From the NCBI GenBank assembly GCA_019155185.1, contig CM032794.1, forward strand, positions 2,333,988 through 2,397,987: a stretch of 64,000 nt of DNA, written 5' to 3'. The notes beneath the pieces are model-generated. The model searched no databases. It saw only the letters and a program-made list of their open reading frames with translations, and was not told the DNA's origin. Position numbers and translations under genes: made by a program. Numbering within the stretch: the stretch's first letter is position 1; every line of letters begins with the position of its first letter. Positions 48,833 to 63,145 of the stretch are shown here, piece after piece. Source of the DNA: Beaufortia kweichowensis. Taxonomy: Eukaryota > Chordata > Actinopteri > Cypriniformes > Gastromyzontidae.

Positions 48833-49698
48833 TGCAATTGAAGAATATTCTAGCTATTAACCAATTTTATATTCACCAATTAAGAGATTATTTATTCATA
48901 TGATTTTATATCAAATATTTATATACATTACTCCAAATACTGTAGGTTAAATCATTTCCAACCTAATGTAAGACTGCTTGTTCCTGTTGTTCAGATTTGC
49001 CCACTTTTCCTAGTCCTTAATATGACAGTTCACCAAAAATATATTCTATATTATATAAAACTACAGACTCATATACTGATTCACATTCTGATGAAACTTT
49101 CATGTATTTTAAAACTCGACAGCAGATGGAATGTTGTGTAAAATGTGCTGTTATACAGACTGTATATACAGTCATGGCTGCCATCTCCAATTTCGTGACG
49201 AGGACGACCAGAAGTTTCTAAACTTAAAGTAAATTTTATTTTTAGGAAAGTTGGTCTGTTAATGCATGAGAATAGTTTAACCTGTCGACTTTGGCACCTG
49301 CTCTAAAACTTTAAGGTTAATGTAATTTGACACAAAGCCAGCAAGCTGTACATAGTGACACTTAAAGGGATATTAGAGAAATAAATTACAATTTAAATGG
49401 CCATGATGGGCCAATACCTGAGGAATTGGTTTTGTGTGAACACTTCTCCAGCTGCCATCATCCAATCAGTTTAACTTTATTCAGGGAAACTTAACGTCAT
49501 AAGCTTGTGTGACGTATGCAGATGATTTGCATTAGAACGTTTAACATCCCACTTAGTTTGAATTAAGGAGTCTTGAGTGTTTGAATGTGTGTGAAGAAGA
49601 TTACACAACTGGTTGTTACCAATTTCCCATGATGCAACAGGCTTACAGGAAACCACACTTTCACTATTCAATAGAAAGAAAAAGGAGTGAGCAAAATT
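48833..49698. other. Unique sequence
   Basis: No gene recognised. GACAGTTCACCAAAAATATA at 49,023 may be a relic of the AGTTCACCC family. Confidence 0.4.
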
Positions 49699-49745
49699 CT
49701 CTCTCTCTGTCTCTCTCTCTGTCTCTCTCTCTGTCTCTCTCTCTG

Positions 49746-49776
<31 letters not shown>

Positions 49777-49849
49777 GTCTCTCTCTCTGTCTCTCTCTCT
49801 GTCTCTCTCTCTGTCTCTCTCTCTCTGTCTCTCTCTCTCTGTCTCTCTC

Positions 49850-49942
<93 letters not shown>

Positions 49943-49954
49943 GTCTCTCTCTCT

Positions 49955-50012
<58 letters not shown>

Positions 50013-50039
50013 CTCTCTCTCTGTCTCTCTCTCTCTCTC
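49699..50039. repeat. (CT)n tract with a 12-base CTCTCTCTCTGT higher-order unit
   Basis: About 340 bases of CT dinucleotides interrupted by G at regular spacing. In the first third the unit GTCTCTCTCTCT recurs with a 12-base period, showing expansion of the interrupted unit as well as of the dinucleotide. The 169-, 140- and 122-codon frames across it are read-through artefacts (Leu-Ser or Arg-Glu). Confidence 0.97.
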
Positions 50040-51147
50040 ATTTCATCTACATTAGCAGATGCTGATGTCTTTCTCTTCACTGACAAGTAAAATATGTTGG
50101 GAGTTATTAGAAAATCATCATGTCAAGATGTCTTCAATGAAAGTGGAATTTAATAAACTGAAATAGATGCAATATTACTGAATATTTTTCATCATCCTCG
50201 GCTACAAATGCTAAGTTACAATCACTTAAATGTATCACAAATGTGTCACAAATAAACAAAAATACTGTAAAAACTGTAAAACAAATGTTACAGAAGCAAA
50301 ATAAAAAAATAAAGGATATGAATTAAGGTTTGATGATGTTTGTATATCCAACATCTACTTCAAATACCTTAAAAACAGTTTTCTCAACTAATAAACAGCC
50401 TGCAGTCACCGTCCAAGTCATTGTAGTGCTTTCCAGACTAAATGCTCCCTGGGCTTCAATTTTCCCTCTGGAGATAAAACAATAATGTTAATTTAAAGTT
50501 TTAAGACCCACTTTAAAACAAGGCATTAAGGAATGAGCTAGACTGATCACAGAAATAACCACCAGCTTCTTCTTAGAAAAGAATTTCTTTCTTAAACTTT
50601 ACAAGCTTGAATTAGTGACACCCGTATCGTATGTATAGAGTAACGGAAGTGAGCTTTCAGTTCTTGGCAGATCCAGTGAGGTGGTAAATCATCAGCATTA
50701 ATAATTCACAAGTACAGGCTGTTTCTTTGATTCTGGAGGTCTATTGTCCTTTACTCATCTCCAATCACACTATAGTTAACACACTCCAGCATGTGCAGCG
50801 TCAGCAGGAAGCTGATCTCTGATTTCTCTTCATGGCTATTCCAGTTTGATGTAGTTAATCGGGGGACTTAATAACTGATGTTACAGGAATAGCTGTGTTG
50901 AGAATTACATGCAATGTGATAAAGGCTGAATTGTATTTCCATTAAGAAATGGACGTAATTCCATTAAGAAACTTTAACATTCAGACAACCAGTTGCATAA
51001 AAGGTTCTTGAAAAAAAGTTATTTAGACTATAAAAAGGTAATGCAGTTTTTTTTATTACATTTGCAATCCTTAACAACTTGGTTAAAAATAAACAAAATT
51101 ACTTCATAAAACAATATTTTAAAAATGGCTCATCTTTTTATCGATTC
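50040..51147. other. Unique AT-rich sequence
   Basis: No gene recognised. AAAAGGTTCTTGAAAAAAAG at 50,999 and ATTTAGACTATAAAAAGGTA resemble the CACTCTTAAAA-family interior. Confidence 0.4.
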
Positions 51148-51149
51148 AC

Positions 51150-51231
51150 ACCAGCAAGATTATAATAATGATTTATAATTTAAGTTATCAGCTATAATTT
51201 CATGGGAATTGTCAGTGTGACAACATCTGAC
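51150..51231. repeat. Short repeat shared with 41,325-41,405
   Basis: AAGATTATAATAATGATTTA followed by ATTTCATGGGAATTGTCAG, as described for the other copy. It adjoins the left end of the next MITE. Confidence 0.55.
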
Positions 51232-51455
51232 TTTAAAGAGATCGTTCACCCCAAAATGAAAATTTGGTCATAATTTACTCTCCGTCCAGTTGTTCCAATC
51301 CTGTACGAATTTCTTTGTAACACTGAATACAAAGGAAAATATTTTTATAGAAGTTTGTGACTCTATTGACGTTTTGGGTCATCATTGACTTCCATAGTAG
51401 TTTATTTTCCTACTATGGGAGTTAATAGTGAGCCAAAACGACTGAGTAACAGCTA
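51232..51455. mobile_element. AGTTCACCC-family MITE with its palindrome centre intact
   Basis: Left end TTAAAGAGATCGTTCACCCC, then AAATGAAAATTTGGTCATAA, TTTACTCTCCGTCCAGTTGT and TACAAAGGAAAATATTTTTA. The centre at 51,392-51,419 is a hairpin, CCATAGTAG and CTACTATGG around a 10-base loop. The second half begins as an inverted copy (GGGAGTTAATAGTGAGCC against GGTCATCATTGACTTCC) and then decays. It shows the fold-back architecture of the family best. Confidence 0.75.
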
Positions 51456-51577
51456 TATTTAATCAAAATATCTTCATTCATTTTCATCTCTTTAACTCAC
51501 GCAAAGAAAAGTAAGTAGCCTGCAATTTTATGTCAAACAGAGATAATGATATATGCGAACTGCCATAGATAGTACAC

Positions 51578-51790
51578 TCTTAAAATTAAAGGTGCTTTAT
51601 GTATGATGTCATGGAAGAACCATTTTCAAATAAATCGTTCCAAAAAGAACCTTTAACATCCATTGAACCCTTCTGTTAGAAAAAAGGTTATTTGTATTGG
51701 GAAAAAGTTCTTTCTACTATAAAAAGGTCAAAAAAATTATTATTTTAAGAACATTTTACTGAATAGTTATTTGTGGAATCAAAAATGGTT
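51578..51790. mobile_element. CACTCTTAAAA-family MITE
   Basis: Left end ACACTCTTAAAATTAAAGGT, then GATGTCATGGAAGAACCATT, AATCGTTCCAAAAAGAACCT, TTAACATCCATTGAACCC, AAAAAGTTCTTTCTACTAT and a closing TTGTGGAATCAAAAATGGTTC. No clear right TIR remains. This copy supplied the reference for the family interior used at 17,289 and 37,955. Confidence 0.65.
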
Positions 51791-53504
51791 CTTCTATGTC
51801 ATTGCTTTTGTAGCACATTTATTTTTAAAATGAAAAGCTATTATATTTTTTCACCTGACATTCATTTAAGAAAAAAAAAACGTTTGTTTATGTTAAAGAT
51901 GGTAGTTTTTCACTGCAGAATATCTGTATGCTCAAAGATTGATGCTGTATATAAAGTATCAGAAAGAAAAGTAATCAGATCTGTTTTCTGGGGAGCGGTG
52001 CATTGCGTGGATCTTTTTATGAGATCTAAACACCTCATTTTCCCAGTCCAACTCCCCTGTGTATTTACTCCAAAACTACAAGAGTAAGAGCATTTTCAGT
52101 GAGGCAGATGCTAAATGAAATATGCTTTCCATAGGCAGATTTAACCACACATGCATTATCAAGGTGAAGAGATATCGCTGGCCATTATTTATGCCGTCCT
52201 TAAAACTCATATTCTGTTCAACCTACTCATCTTCCAATCCAAAAACATTCATCAATGTCCTGTCAATATTTTCAGTAATAAATTACTCTAGTGTTCAACT
52301 ATACAAAAGAAAAGAAAACTTTACTATGCAAAACAAGTAAGACCCAAAATACTAAAGGCAGCAAAACAATCCAAGCCGGTTACAGAATTGTTGATCCTTT
52401 CGGTGCGCTGGAAGCAACCGTTTGCAAAGCGTCACATTTAATTTCTCCCCAACATTAGGGTAAACAAGCACAGCGCTCATGGATCCGTTAAAAGGCGAGT
52501 CTTGCTTTAAGAGGGGAGGAGAGGCGCCTTGTTAAGGATCAATTTGTGTGGACAGCCGTACAAATGGCAGCGAGACACAAAGTTGTCTTTGGCACACGCT
52601 GACGTGATTGATGGCTGCACACCTGCTCCGTAAATCCTCCTGACAATGCCGAGACGGATCTCCTGCATGCGCTCCGTCTCTCCTCCACAACCCCCCGCAC
52701 CATCGCCTATCCCTATACCCCCTGCATCATTTTTTCTCTCTTTTTTTGTTTAATAGATATCCAAAACACATTGCTCGCAACCCTCCCGCCCTCTTTTATG
52801 TTCAGCATCGTAATGTGCAAACACACACAGCCAACACATAAATATGCTTATCAGACACTTTATATGTAAATTCACAGAGAGCAATGAGTGGCAGGGAGTT
52901 TATATCGTGAGGCTGACTGTTACAAAAATTAAAAAGCTATCCTTGGTGAATACCAAATGTCAGTTGCAGCGTGGGCATCCCTTTATTTTCCTTTGATTTT
53001 TCTTTTACATTTCTTCTTTTTTTGAGGGTGGTGCCGCATATTACTAAGTCTAAATACATGCATAATGCTTAGCAGGCGGAGTGCTTAAAAAACTAAAGTC
53101 TTCCCAAAGGAATAGCAAAGCAGTGTTTATGAAGACGCCCCATGAGCATCTTTAAAAAGCTGCTGCATAACATATGATGTGTTCACATGTATTTTTTTTG
53201 GAGAGGCCTACCATACCATATAAAAACAAGGGAAAGAGCAGCAGTAAAAACTAAATATTGTGACTTTCACATAATTCTCATCTCATGGTTTCTTTTCAGT
53301 AATTAATAGTTGAACATTTTGAAATTTAGTTTTCAATTTGTGCAGAAGTAACAACAAAATTTGACAAATAGCTAATTTACACTTAAGGCTGCCATCTTTA
53401 ACTTTTGCATAAAATTGCATGTTACTTTACAGACTTTTCCTTACACGAGTCATGTGATATGATGTCAAACTGACATTTCCTGCAAAAACAGACCTAACAG
53501 CTCC
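51791..53504. other. Unique sequence with a GC-richer block
   Basis: No gene called. 52,430-52,730 is repeat-free and GC-rich (GAGAGGCGCCTTGTTAAGG, GACGTGATTGATGGCTGCAC), a candidate conserved non-coding element. 52,860-53,180 is also structured. The 104-codon frame 51,773-52,087 has no motif. Confidence 0.33.
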
Positions 53505-53697
53505 ACTTACATTTACATTTATTCATTTACTAGATGTAAATGAAGTCAAAAACTTCACATGTAAGCACAACGTTAATGACAGTCGATTCATAATTTTAGG
53601 CTTTGCTGTCAACAAATTTAAGCCTAATTTAATGTTTAAAAAATAAAAAATGTTAAATAAAAGCATCTGCTAAATGACTAAATGTATATGTAAATTT
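53505..53697. repeat. Two SINE tails in opposite orientation
   Basis: 53,507-53,545 reads ACATTTACATTTATTCATTT, ACTAGATG (tail, minus orientation). 53,655-53,697 reads AATAAAAGCATCTGCTAAAT, GACTAAATGTATATGTAAAT (tail, plus orientation). The stretch between is not obviously SINE body. A further AAATAAATGTAAATG lies at 53,817. Confidence 0.6.
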
Positions 53698-53839
53698 ACC
53701 TACAAAAATAAATAATTATCAAAAGCTTACTATTGTAAATTGGGGTAAGATAAGAAGATGTTACTTGCTCAATAACTGATTTTTGTTTATTTATAGCAAA
53801 AATGTTGCACAGCTTTAAATAAATGTAAATGTTTAAAAC

Positions 53840-54440
53840 CATTAATTTCTAGGTATTTTTATTTTTAACATTTGTTTCTAGTTTAAGATGTTTGTGTGCA
53901 AACTAGAAACCAGTTTAACAAAAACAATTCTCTCTAATGCTGATGTGAATGTTAGAAACATGTCTTGTGTTGAAATGCATGTCGTTTTTGTTCAATAAAG
54001 TGTGTGTGCGAGAGTGAGTGAGTGCATGACAGAGTGAAAGAAGCGTAAGACAGTGACAGAAATATTGAGACAGAAGCGCTCGCAGGTGAAAAAAATCACC
54101 TGTTCAGAATTCACCTCAGCTTTGCTCGTCCCCGACTAACATGAGCTGACAGCAGAGGAATTTCCACAAGAATAACATCCAAACCTGACACACGATTGGG
54201 TGAATATTAGATTTACCCTGGTGTAGTGATGTTAGTGTCCATACGATTTTCCTGCCATAACAGATAGATATAAATATTTAAGCATTTTGTTCCTTCAAAT
54301 CTCAATGATAAAAAAACCATCAGGCCTGTGGCAGAAATTAGCATCTAGGTAAAGTATTTTAAGGAAGAGAGAAATGTCTGTGCATTATTCAGCCTAAATT
54401 GTTGGTAAAACTGTTTGCTTAACAGAGACAAAGCCTAAAA
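53840..54440. other. Unique AT-rich sequence
   Basis: No feature recognised. Confidence 0.4.
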
Positions 54441-54760
54441 ATATAAAGCGACATTTATTAATGCTGTGCTTTTAATGACAGCCTTTATAAATTTGAAGTG
54501 CAACAGGTCAGAAATCATCATCGTGGCACATGAAGGGCAGCTGTGGTGGCAACGGCCCCTTTATCAAATGATGCAAATGCCCAACTGTGGCTATGGCACT
54601 TGATTAGGCACCAGGGGCCCAATCAGAGTTCTGGATCTCGTACGCTCCCTTGGTGATTGGCTAATAAGAAATGCATGAAAAGGTACAGACACAGCATGTG
54701 GCAGGAGAGGTTCTGCATCTCAGCACCTAACGGTGACTTCTCGAGACTGCTGATGAAGCG
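54441..54760. other. Repeat-free block, strong candidate conserved non-coding element
   Basis: The block is GC-richer and free of simple sequence, with TTTATTAATGCTGTGCTTTT, CCCCTTTATCAAATGATGC (TCF/LEF-type CTTTATCAAA and TGATGCAA), TGTGGCTATGGCACTTGATT (Nkx-like CACTTGA) and GGGGCCCAATCAGAG (CCAAT). The mix of factor-like cores without an open frame or repeat resembles a developmental enhancer. Individual sites of this length also occur by chance. Confidence 0.38.
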
Positions 54761-56520
54761 AACAAACGGTACGAAAAGAGCAAGAGCAAACAAAACATAA
54801 TGAAATCTGACTTTCATATTTTGAAGTTGCATGTGTGCTTTGTGAGGGAAAAGAGAAATATTACAACATTATAGACATAATGCAACATAAAGAGTAGTTC
54901 TAATATTACTTTTGTAACAGCATATGGCCAATTCTAGCATTAAGGATGTGACATTTTCAGTCAAAACTTAAAATATCTCACAGAATCTATTTTTTACACC
55001 ATCTGTTTATGAGGAATATGGACTGTTATGGATGTGACACATTTGAAAAAAGCACTTTACCTGACTATGAAAAAACATTATGATTTAAACATAAACAAAT
55101 GCTTTTAAAACTTTGTCAGAGATCTCACATGGTTATTTAAAGCACCAAATATTGGCATCTAATAGCCATTAGTATGATGAAAACCATGACTTTTCATGGT
55201 ATGTTTGACATTTGCATGGAATTGCCCACATGGCTACGTACATGGACTGCAAATTTTTTATGCAATAATAGTCACGACCATAAAAAACATTCCTTATAAA
55301 CCAAGTAGCAGCACACAATATTAGAGGAAAACTTTAGCTTTGGACATACAGATGACAACACATTTTCATAATCTGTTAAATCGTCAGCAGTCACGAGAAG
55401 TAGAGAGGAACCAAAGTCAATCCTAACAGATGATGTGCTGCTGTAAACACTGAATCTCTTTTCTTACACAATTAAATAGTGAGCTTATTGATTTCCGATG
55501 AGACTCTCGGGTGACTCTGCCAGCCGTCACAATCAGCCCTGGGTAAGGTGACCATTCTGCTTTGTCTCTCTTTTACATTTGAACCGTTGGCGTCCTCGGT
55601 CAGGTACGGACAGGACGTGGCGTTCCTATGAAAGTGCCACCGCAGCATTTCGTGAGGCATCGCTTCCGAGCCGTCATCTTCATTAGCTAAAGTAACAGTA
55701 CGGGATCAAGGCACGAGACCGAGGGGTCATCCTTGTAGCTAGAGCGGTATATGAATGTCAAAAAGACATGTGTGTTTGCCTGCTTTATATCAAATAAAAG
55801 TGCTGTTTCCATCCTGGAAAAGAACAAGTTGGCCTTTAATATCACACTGACTCGTGAGAAAATCTTTCTGCCACGGCTAAGCAATAAAGAATTTATATAT
55901 AAAACACAAAGGGATGTCAGGATTCAGACAGAACATTTCTAGCAAATAAAACACCAGAGACAGACACACAGCCTCACGCCATAAATAAACTCGCCATATT
56001 TGGGGATATTATTCATGCCCATATGTGCAAAATAGCGGTACGCTTTCCATTTCAATAACAAATGGCCTCGATAACAAATGTGATTTCTGCAAGGCGAAGC
56101 ATTTGTTCAGGCATTCCAGCATTAATAGCTTTCCATTAAGACAGACCGGGAGCAAGATTTTAACTTAAAACTGTCTTTCTGTAGATTGTCAATGTCTTCA
56201 AATGTGCAGACTGAATTGCTTGTGTTTAAAGTAATTCGCAATTTAAATGGTCATGAGAAGCTGCTGTTGGGTATCTACTGCCTGTACGTCAGCATCTCTG
56301 TATAAATGACGTGAAGTAACGGATTGTGAGAACTCTTTTTGTCTGCTATTTGATCTTATTTTGCAGTTTTAAAACAGATTAAAGGCAAATGTAATCACTT
56401 TTTTAGAGAATTTACAGTATAAAAGATCAACAGGTAAAGACCTATTATGCAGTGTTATATCTCTATTGGGAGAAGTAGTAATTATGAAAACTAAAGAAAA
56501 CTAAACTTTCTGCTAAAAGG
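54761..56520. other. Unique sequence with a GC-richer block
   Basis: No gene called. 55,480-55,720 and 55,960-56,160 are repeat-free and structured. The minus-strand frame 55,472-55,660 and the competing frames at 55,687-55,942 have no exon borders. Confidence 0.35.
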
Positions 56521-59420
<2,900 letters not shown>

Positions 59421-59424
59421 TAGA

Positions 59425-59525
59425 GACACTTTAGCCTGGATTTCACAGACAGGGTCACATATGTAAATAATATTTAAATCCAGATTGAAGCTTTAGAACT
59501 TGCTTTAAAAACGGATCTAAACAAC
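59425..59525. repeat. Possible remnant of an AGCCTGGATTTCACAGAC repeat
   Basis: AGCCTGGATTTCACAGACAG and AATCCAGATTGAAGC are opposed words that recall a common fish fold-back repeat (a GTCTGTGAAA end). Similar isolated words occur at 6,682 and 58,137. Boundaries and identity are uncertain. Confidence 0.3.
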
Positions 59526-60689
59526 ATTAAAAATGAACAATGAAACAAGACCACAACAAAACACTACCGTCTCTCTTCCTCTGTGGAACACGTTCAGTGG
59601 TCATGTAAGGGACACATGCTTACTTTAGAGACAAAACAAATAGTTTTTTACAAGCAGGCGATGCCAGATAATTGTTTGCATCTAGAATTTCAGAAATTGT
59701 ATGATTAAAATTTCAGCAGCCTCGAGAGAAGCTCCAGTCTCAAAAAGAGGCAGAATCTCAAATCTCTAACAAACCAGCGCTTACTGTGTTTAGATTTTCC
59801 TCTTATACTTGAGCTCCCCCTGAGAATACAGCAGACTTTATAAATGAACCTGTCATTCCACCGCCTGTGAACTGTAAGCCGTGTATACGCTGCAAGCATA
59901 GGATGCTGAAACATTCAACTTAAACTAGTGAATCTCTCTCTCTGCAAGAAGTGCCCGGTGATTGGACATCTCTCTCCCGGCCCAGGCCCGGCACGCCAGC
60001 CATAGCTGACTGAATAATGTAGAGGCTTTATCCAGCGTTCAGGCATGAGTGGATAATCTGGCCACAAGGACACAGTGTGTCAACATTGCACTTATTCTTA
60101 TTTATTTATTTCTTTGGTCCATCCGAGACAAGAGGAAAAAGGCAGCAGAAGGCAAAAGTACACTCTCCCACACACGCTGCAAAGTTTTTCTTTCTTTATC
60201 CCCTCCATCTTTTTATGAGGAAAAGGGTTTTTTATAAAGCTTTTAGCCCATTCGGTCCTGACGGCAAATTGCATGCATAGGGATGGAAAAGAAGATTTTC
60301 TTCTTAAGCACATTTGATACAAAACATTATTAGACGGAAAAATCAAATACGAGTGGCGTATGGATGGCATTGACCATTAAATAAACATTTATTATGTCCT
60401 CTTGTTTCTTGCATGCTTTTTATTGTACCAGTCATGAGATTAAAATGGTTAACTGTAGCACAACAAAAAGGTTTTTATATTTTTTATCTGTTGCTTATTT
60501 ATTTCTCTACAGCTTGAAGTGAAAATGGAAATTCTGCCTTTCTATTTGTATACTGTATAGTGCTTGACATGCTTAGTCATCTTTCACGGTCAATGTACTG
60601 ATAATAAAAAATCAACATTCATCCAAAGTTGGCCTTGACTTCTACACAAAAGAAAGAACAGGCGACGTCACGGGTGAGTTGGTCACAGG
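59526..60689. other. Unique sequence
   Basis: No gene called. 59,930-60,060 and 60,110-60,370 are GC-richer and repeat-free, with competing frames on both strands. The block 60,661-60,690 carries CGACGTCACGGGTGAG (CRE-like). Confidence 0.4.
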
Positions 60690-60934
60690 TTAATGCATTA
60701 GTTAACATAAACTAACAATGATCAATATTTCTAGAGCATTTATTAATAATGATGTTAATTTCAGCCCTTATTAATGCCTTGTCCAAATCAAAAGTTGTAT
60801 ATAATGCACAATGAACTAACATGAACACTTGTATTGACATTAACAAACATTAACAAAGATTAATAAATGTTAAAAAACTGAATTGCTTGTTGTTAGTTTA
60901 TGTTAGCTAATGCATTTAGCAATGTTAACAAATA
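60690..60934. mobile_element. CACTTTACAATAAGG-family MITE, ends lost
   Basis: Interior text matches the family: TTAATGCATTAGTTAACATA, AACTAACAATGATCAATATT, GAGCATTTATTAATAATG, CAAAAGTTGTATATAATGCA, then the inverted half ACATTAACAAAGATTAATAA, TTGTTGTTAGTTTATGTTAG and AGCAATGTTAACAAATAC. The CACTTTACAATAAGG termini are absent. Confidence 0.75.
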
Positions 60935-61438
60935 CTTGAGTAAACATGATATTTGAGTAAACTAACTTCTTAAATACACAAGGCGATATACCAGATTTAA
61001 ATAAAGCCCAATAAAACTCCACAATTCAATCCACTTCTCCTGAATATCACATGACTTTTCTTACCAACAGACTCATGCATCATTTAAACTTTGGCCGGTA
61101 CGTGTCTCAGCTGATATGTGCCAAGTACAATTTCATTTCAAATATCTCCAGAGCACTGATGTCAAAGTGAATCTGACATACACATCCACACCTTACATCT
61201 CTGTAGCAAAAATCACATTTCTCTTTAAATTACGTCAAAATAGAAGAGCAAACCTCCTCGCTTTTATTTTATAGATGCGATTGATGCTTTGGATTTTGCT
61301 ATTCCGTTCACTGCATTTATTCATTATTGATAAAGGCTTTAGAGCTCATATAACCTGATCATAGCAGTTGTGTCATTGACTCGCAATTGCTAGAAAGTGA
61401 ACAAAAATCAACTTTTACTCCTTTAAAACGTTCCTTTC
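60935..61438. other. Unique sequence
   Basis: No feature recognised. Confidence 0.4.
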
Positions 61439-61706
61439 AAACACTTTACAATAAGGTCTTATTCATTAATCATCACTAAAAGCTTTATCAAACATAACAT
61501 AACAACAATCAATATATTTGTAAAGCATTTATTAATCATGCATAATTATTAATCAATTATGCATTATATAATGTTAACATATAAACCTCTGATTTCAAAA
61601 GGTTAAATTAAGATAAAATAAGATTAGTAAATGCTGTATACGTATTGTTCATTGTAAAGAATGTAGTAACTAATGTTAACTAATAAAACCTTGCTGTTAA
61701 GTGTTA
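61439..61706. mobile_element. CACTTTACAATAAGG-family MITE, both ends present
   Basis: Left end ACACTTTACAATAAGGTCTT and right end AAAACCTTGCTGTTAAGTGT are inverted repeats of about 20 bases with a few mismatches. The interior carries CATTTATTAATCATGCATAA and, inverted, GATTAGTAAATGCTGTATAC, then TTGTTCATTGTAAAG and GTAACTAATGTTAACTAAT. The 268-bp length and lack of coding identify a non-autonomous fold-back DNA element. Confidence 0.8.
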
Positions 61707-61759
61707 AGAGTTGTTTATATTTGGGTCACAGTATGAGACAGAAGACTATTCAGATCTGA

Positions 61760-62345
61760 TCGACGTGATGACGTCCGCATACCTGAAGTTTGCGTGACGC
61801 GCGTGACGTTTCCGAAGTTGTATGTTTTGCTTTATTATCAATGCCATAGACAAAAAACATACTTATTCGAAGTAAAACCATACAATAAAAATATAATACA
61901 CCAGTGTCAGAAAACAACAAACAATAATAATTTACTAAAGGAAAAGCACGGCCCCTTTACGCAACAATATTACGCTTGCAATGCTGTAAGCACTTACATG
62001 TTTAACGCAAAACTCTCTAATAATGGAGGATTAGATGTCGCTAAAGCATTAAATCGAGTGTGATGAGGCTGATAAAAGGAGGTGTGACGCTCTTACCTGC
62101 TCGTGTGAATTGTCGCAGGTGAAGTTGAACAGACAAAGTGAGAAGATCTCATCCTCTGACAGCTCATATCCGTCCATCATTTGCGTCCACCTGCTCAAAT
62201 ATGCACGAGATTTCTTCGGTAAACGCGTGTGATCGTTTCCCACGACGAGTCTCAGCCGGCTCGGTTCTGCGCGTCCTTGGGTTCACCAAACAGTGAGCGC
62301 GCGCCACAGGCACCAGCAGTCACGTGCGCGCTTTAGTTTCTCAGA
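61760..62345 (-). promoter_or_regulatory. CpG-rich promoter region of the leftward gene
   Basis: The richest CpG stretch of the window. Upstream of the exon at 62,097-62,180, on the side expected for a minus-strand promoter, lie CACGTG at 62,321-62,326 (USF/MYC-type E-box) flanked by GCGCGC runs, and alternating GCGCGC at 62,298-62,304. No TATA box is evident, as usual for CpG promoters. Downstream of the donor, 61,760-61,815 holds a cluster of CRE-like sites: TGACGTCC at 61,769-61,776, CGTGACGCGCGTGACGTT around 61,793-61,810. The region fits a CpG-island promoter spanning first exon and start of intron 1. Confidence 0.6.
62097..62180 (-). CDS. Candidate first coding exon of an unidentified gene (28 codons, partial)
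   Basis: On the minus strand ATGATGGACGGATATGAG opens a frame that begins MMDGYELSEDE, continues with a Leu/Phe/Cys-rich stretch and ends CDNSHEQ. The last codon CAG meets GTAAGAG, a near-perfect donor (exon end 62,097, GT at 62,096-62,095), so the intron is phase 0. Upstream the frame stays open to a TGA about 100 bases before, but the only other starter is a GTG giving 21 extra residues; I choose the ATG pair since vertebrate genes rarely start at GTG. The first ATG has C at -3 or nearby weak context, the second has A at -3. The exon sits inside a CpG-rich block, which supports a real 5' end. I do not recognise the protein. No further exon of this gene is convincing in the 62 kb to its left, which implies a long first intron. 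Confidence 0.55.
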
Positions 62346-62987
62346 GCATCAGACTCTGTGTCGTTTGCATCTTGTGCTGTGATCTCTTGCATTTCAAGCT
62401 TATGTTTTATAAGGTTAGATTGGGTTACGACGTTTAATAAGTAGAAATACATTGACAAATAAATAAAATAATGTGTTAAAATATTTTAGATTAAGAAATT
62501 GACCACCTGTTGGAGCATAAGCGTCACATTAACATATGCAACAAACACTGTACATTGGATTTCTGTTAACAAAAAAGTTTTTTTACTTATTAGATATATG
62601 ATTTGTATACTATGGCTTATAGCTTTCTGGACCACTGTCAAACTAACCCCATATAATTGAAATTAAAGCTGATTTTACTTGTCATATGAATATGTTAGAT
62701 ACACAACATTGATATTATTCTATCATTCTTATTAGAATCCAGGCTGTGAGGTAAACTAAACCCTATTGGTTACACAATATGCCCCACTCTTACTTCCTGT
62801 TTCAATCAAAATTACATCAATCCATCAAACAAAGCTGCACATTTCAAGGCACTTCTGTCAGTCTTTATATGTCACGATCCCAGATGTAGTTTCTGTATTG
62901 GTTTTATCTTTATTTTTAATTAAGAGTACATTGTTGGTGAGTTAAGCATTCATTTTTAATCCAATTTACATCATTAAATGTGAAACA
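62346..62987. other. Unique sequence upstream of the promoter
   Basis: No rightward partner gene or repeat is recognisable. Confidence 0.4.
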
Positions 62988-63145
62988 TAACATTTACATT
63001 TAGGCATATAGCAGACACTTTTATCCAAAATGAGGAAACAATAAAGCGTTGTATCATAGGCACTAATAATACAAAAAGTGCTATAGCAAGTTATAAGATT
63101 TTACAAGGCTAGAAAGTACCTGTTGAGAGAGAGGAACGTTTTTTG
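62988..63145 (-). repeat. SINE 3' region (first body type), diverged
   Basis: AACATTTACATTTAGGCATA, TAGCAGACACTTTTATCCAA, then ATGAGGAAACAATAAAGCG, AAAAAGTGCTATAGC, GGCTAGAAAGTACCTGTTGA and GAACGTTTTTTGTC follow the copy at 21,587 in order. The GCGACTTAC part of the core is deleted here. Confidence 0.7.

Noticed and set aside
49581..50090. Open frames of 169, 140 and 122 codons
   Set aside because: Same cause: read-through of the CT/GT microsatellite.
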